Shown here: piece by piece, positions 54,969 through 55,607 of the stretch
Numbering within the stretch: position 1 is the first letter of the stretch
How the letters are laid out: the number at the start of each line of letters is the position of its first letter
DNA from: Fibrobacteraceae bacterium
GTDB lineage: Bacteria > Fibrobacterota > Fibrobacteria > Fibrobacterales > Fibrobacteraceae
Direction: 5' to 3'
DNA: 55,607 nt
Assembly: GCA_017625775.1 (NCBI GenBank)
Contig: JAGAKE010000009.1
Span: 1-55,607 of the forward strand
Notes under the pieces: generated by a model
The model's input: only the letters and a program-made list of their open reading frames with translations
Databases searched by the model: none
Told to the model about the DNA's origin: nothing
Made by a program: the position numbers and the translations under genes

Positions 54969-55047
54969 AGATTAAAAGATAAAATTTTTCAAGCAAATTC
55001 ATTTTATAAAATTCACCAGGAATACTTGAGAGTCTAACCTTAGGCAT

Positions 55048-55607
55048 TTAGGTCAAATGCAAAACAATGTTTCCTTCAATAACAGACTCGTTTGGGTAAA
55101 GCAAGTATTCATCAAAATACATATCCAATTCCCAAACATTTTCACCAACGTTTTTAAGGCTAGGTTTAGACACTGGCGTGTACCAATCACTGTTCCCAAT
55201 ATCCAAACCCGCTAAAATCCGATTCTCCTGCGATTGCTGTATCTAGGTCGCTTAAAGGCATTTTAAATAAACCTTCCCACGCGGCAGCATAAATGGTATC
55301 GCCAATAATATCTAAACTATATGTAGCATTTGTGCTAACACACCCTTCCCCTTCTTTACACCAACCAAGTTTAATTTTACGCCAACCTTTTAAGATGTTT
55401 CCATAAGGTTCGCCATAATCTCCCATATATACCTTTGGACAAGGATTATCTCCAGAAATAAAAAGGTGTTTTCCATCTGTAGCAATATCGCTAATATGAA
55501 GTAAAGAATTATTATATGTAAAATAAGATGTATCTCCATCAGCTGTAATACGAGTAGGTGTAATCACGCTATCTAGAGCGACCCAATTATTTGCACCATC
55601 CCATTGA
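55048..55607 (-). pseudogene. Frameshifted gene running off the right edge (beta-propeller-like)
   Basis: From the right edge one frame encodes QWDGANNWVALDSVITPTRI and continues through GDTIYAAAWEGLFKMPLSDL to a stop at 55187. The +1 frame then stays open to 55048 and encodes LAGLDIGNSDWYTPVSKPSL, KNVGENVWELDMYFDEYLLY and a final IVLHLT. Removing one T from the TTTT run (55214-55217 on the plus strand, AAAA) joins both parts as AGESDLAGLDIGN. The short blade-like repeats suggest a secreted beta-propeller; no family is recognised. The true start lies beyond the window. Confidence 0.65.

Noticed and set aside
1..55607. Insertion sequences, transposases, integrases or phage genes
   Set aside because: None of the translated genes show transposase, integrase or phage structural features; the only mobile-like signals are the small palindromes reported above.

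Overview
This AT-rich window (by eye well under 40% G+C) most likely comes from the Fibrobacterota. The main evidence is a 1414-residue protein with a fibro-slime domain, lipoproteins and secreted proteins with Ser-rich ESSSS linkers, and an extracellular metallopeptidase that ends in a type IX-secretion-like C-terminal domain. LPS (WaaA) and a full RecBCD set fit a Gram-negative cell. Genus and species cannot be settled from sequence alone.

Layout. 1-635: a near-consensus promoter with an A/T-rich upstream region fires off the left edge into a GC-rich structured leader, as expected for an rRNA operon just outside the window. 636-3930: an OLD-family ATPase/Toprim nuclease, an AT-hook coiled-coil protein and an AlkD-like HEAT-repeat protein. 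4093-7122: a GT4 glycosyltransferase, a secreted PCMD-domain protein and a convergent RgpF-like gene with a GC-rich palindrome inside its coding sequence. 7122-10964 (minus): operon pyrC-plsC-rnr-rgpF with overlapping start/stop codons. 11139-13376 (minus): divIVA-yggU, then PEGA and DUF4421-like envelope proteins. 13571-16714: an ABC-class ATPase, an EamA transporter and mscL. 16812-17096: remnant of a Cas6-like CRISPR endoribonuclease. 17198-22388 (minus): fibro-slime protein and lipoprotein operon. 22621-27645: an SDR gene, the rpmH-rnpA-yidD-yidC operon, a DEAD-box helicase and tRNA-Ser(GCU). 27925-30607: an M16 peptidase, two tandem paralogues of unknown membrane proteins and tRNA-Glu(UUC). 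30644-35180: operon ABC transporter-methyltransferase-waaA-ispH, then rpmB. 35281-45397: a nitroreductase and a very AT-rich recC-recB-recD operon. 45763-48359: rfbABC (dTDP-sugar synthesis) with visibly higher G+C. 48545-55607: the metallopeptidase with a hairpin leader, a beta-lactamase-family hydrolase, a Nudix hydrolase, an acyltransferase, a COG3014-like lipoprotein and a frameshifted gene running off the right edge.

How the genes fit together. Most of the window is ordinary chromosome: translation and membrane insertion (rpmH, rnpA, yidD, yidC, rpmB, tRNAs), envelope and polysaccharide synthesis (GT4, RgpF, plsC, waaA, rfbABC, acyltransferase), and DNA/RNA maintenance (recBCD, rnr, helicase). 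I did not find a clearly new multi-gene system. The most unusual signals are an rnpA gene with no normal start codon that shares the frame of rpmH, a decayed cas6-like fragment without any array, the in-frame palindrome in the rgpF-like gene, the hairpin directly before the metallopeptidase ribosome-binding site, and the two perfect inverted repeats between recD and rfbA.
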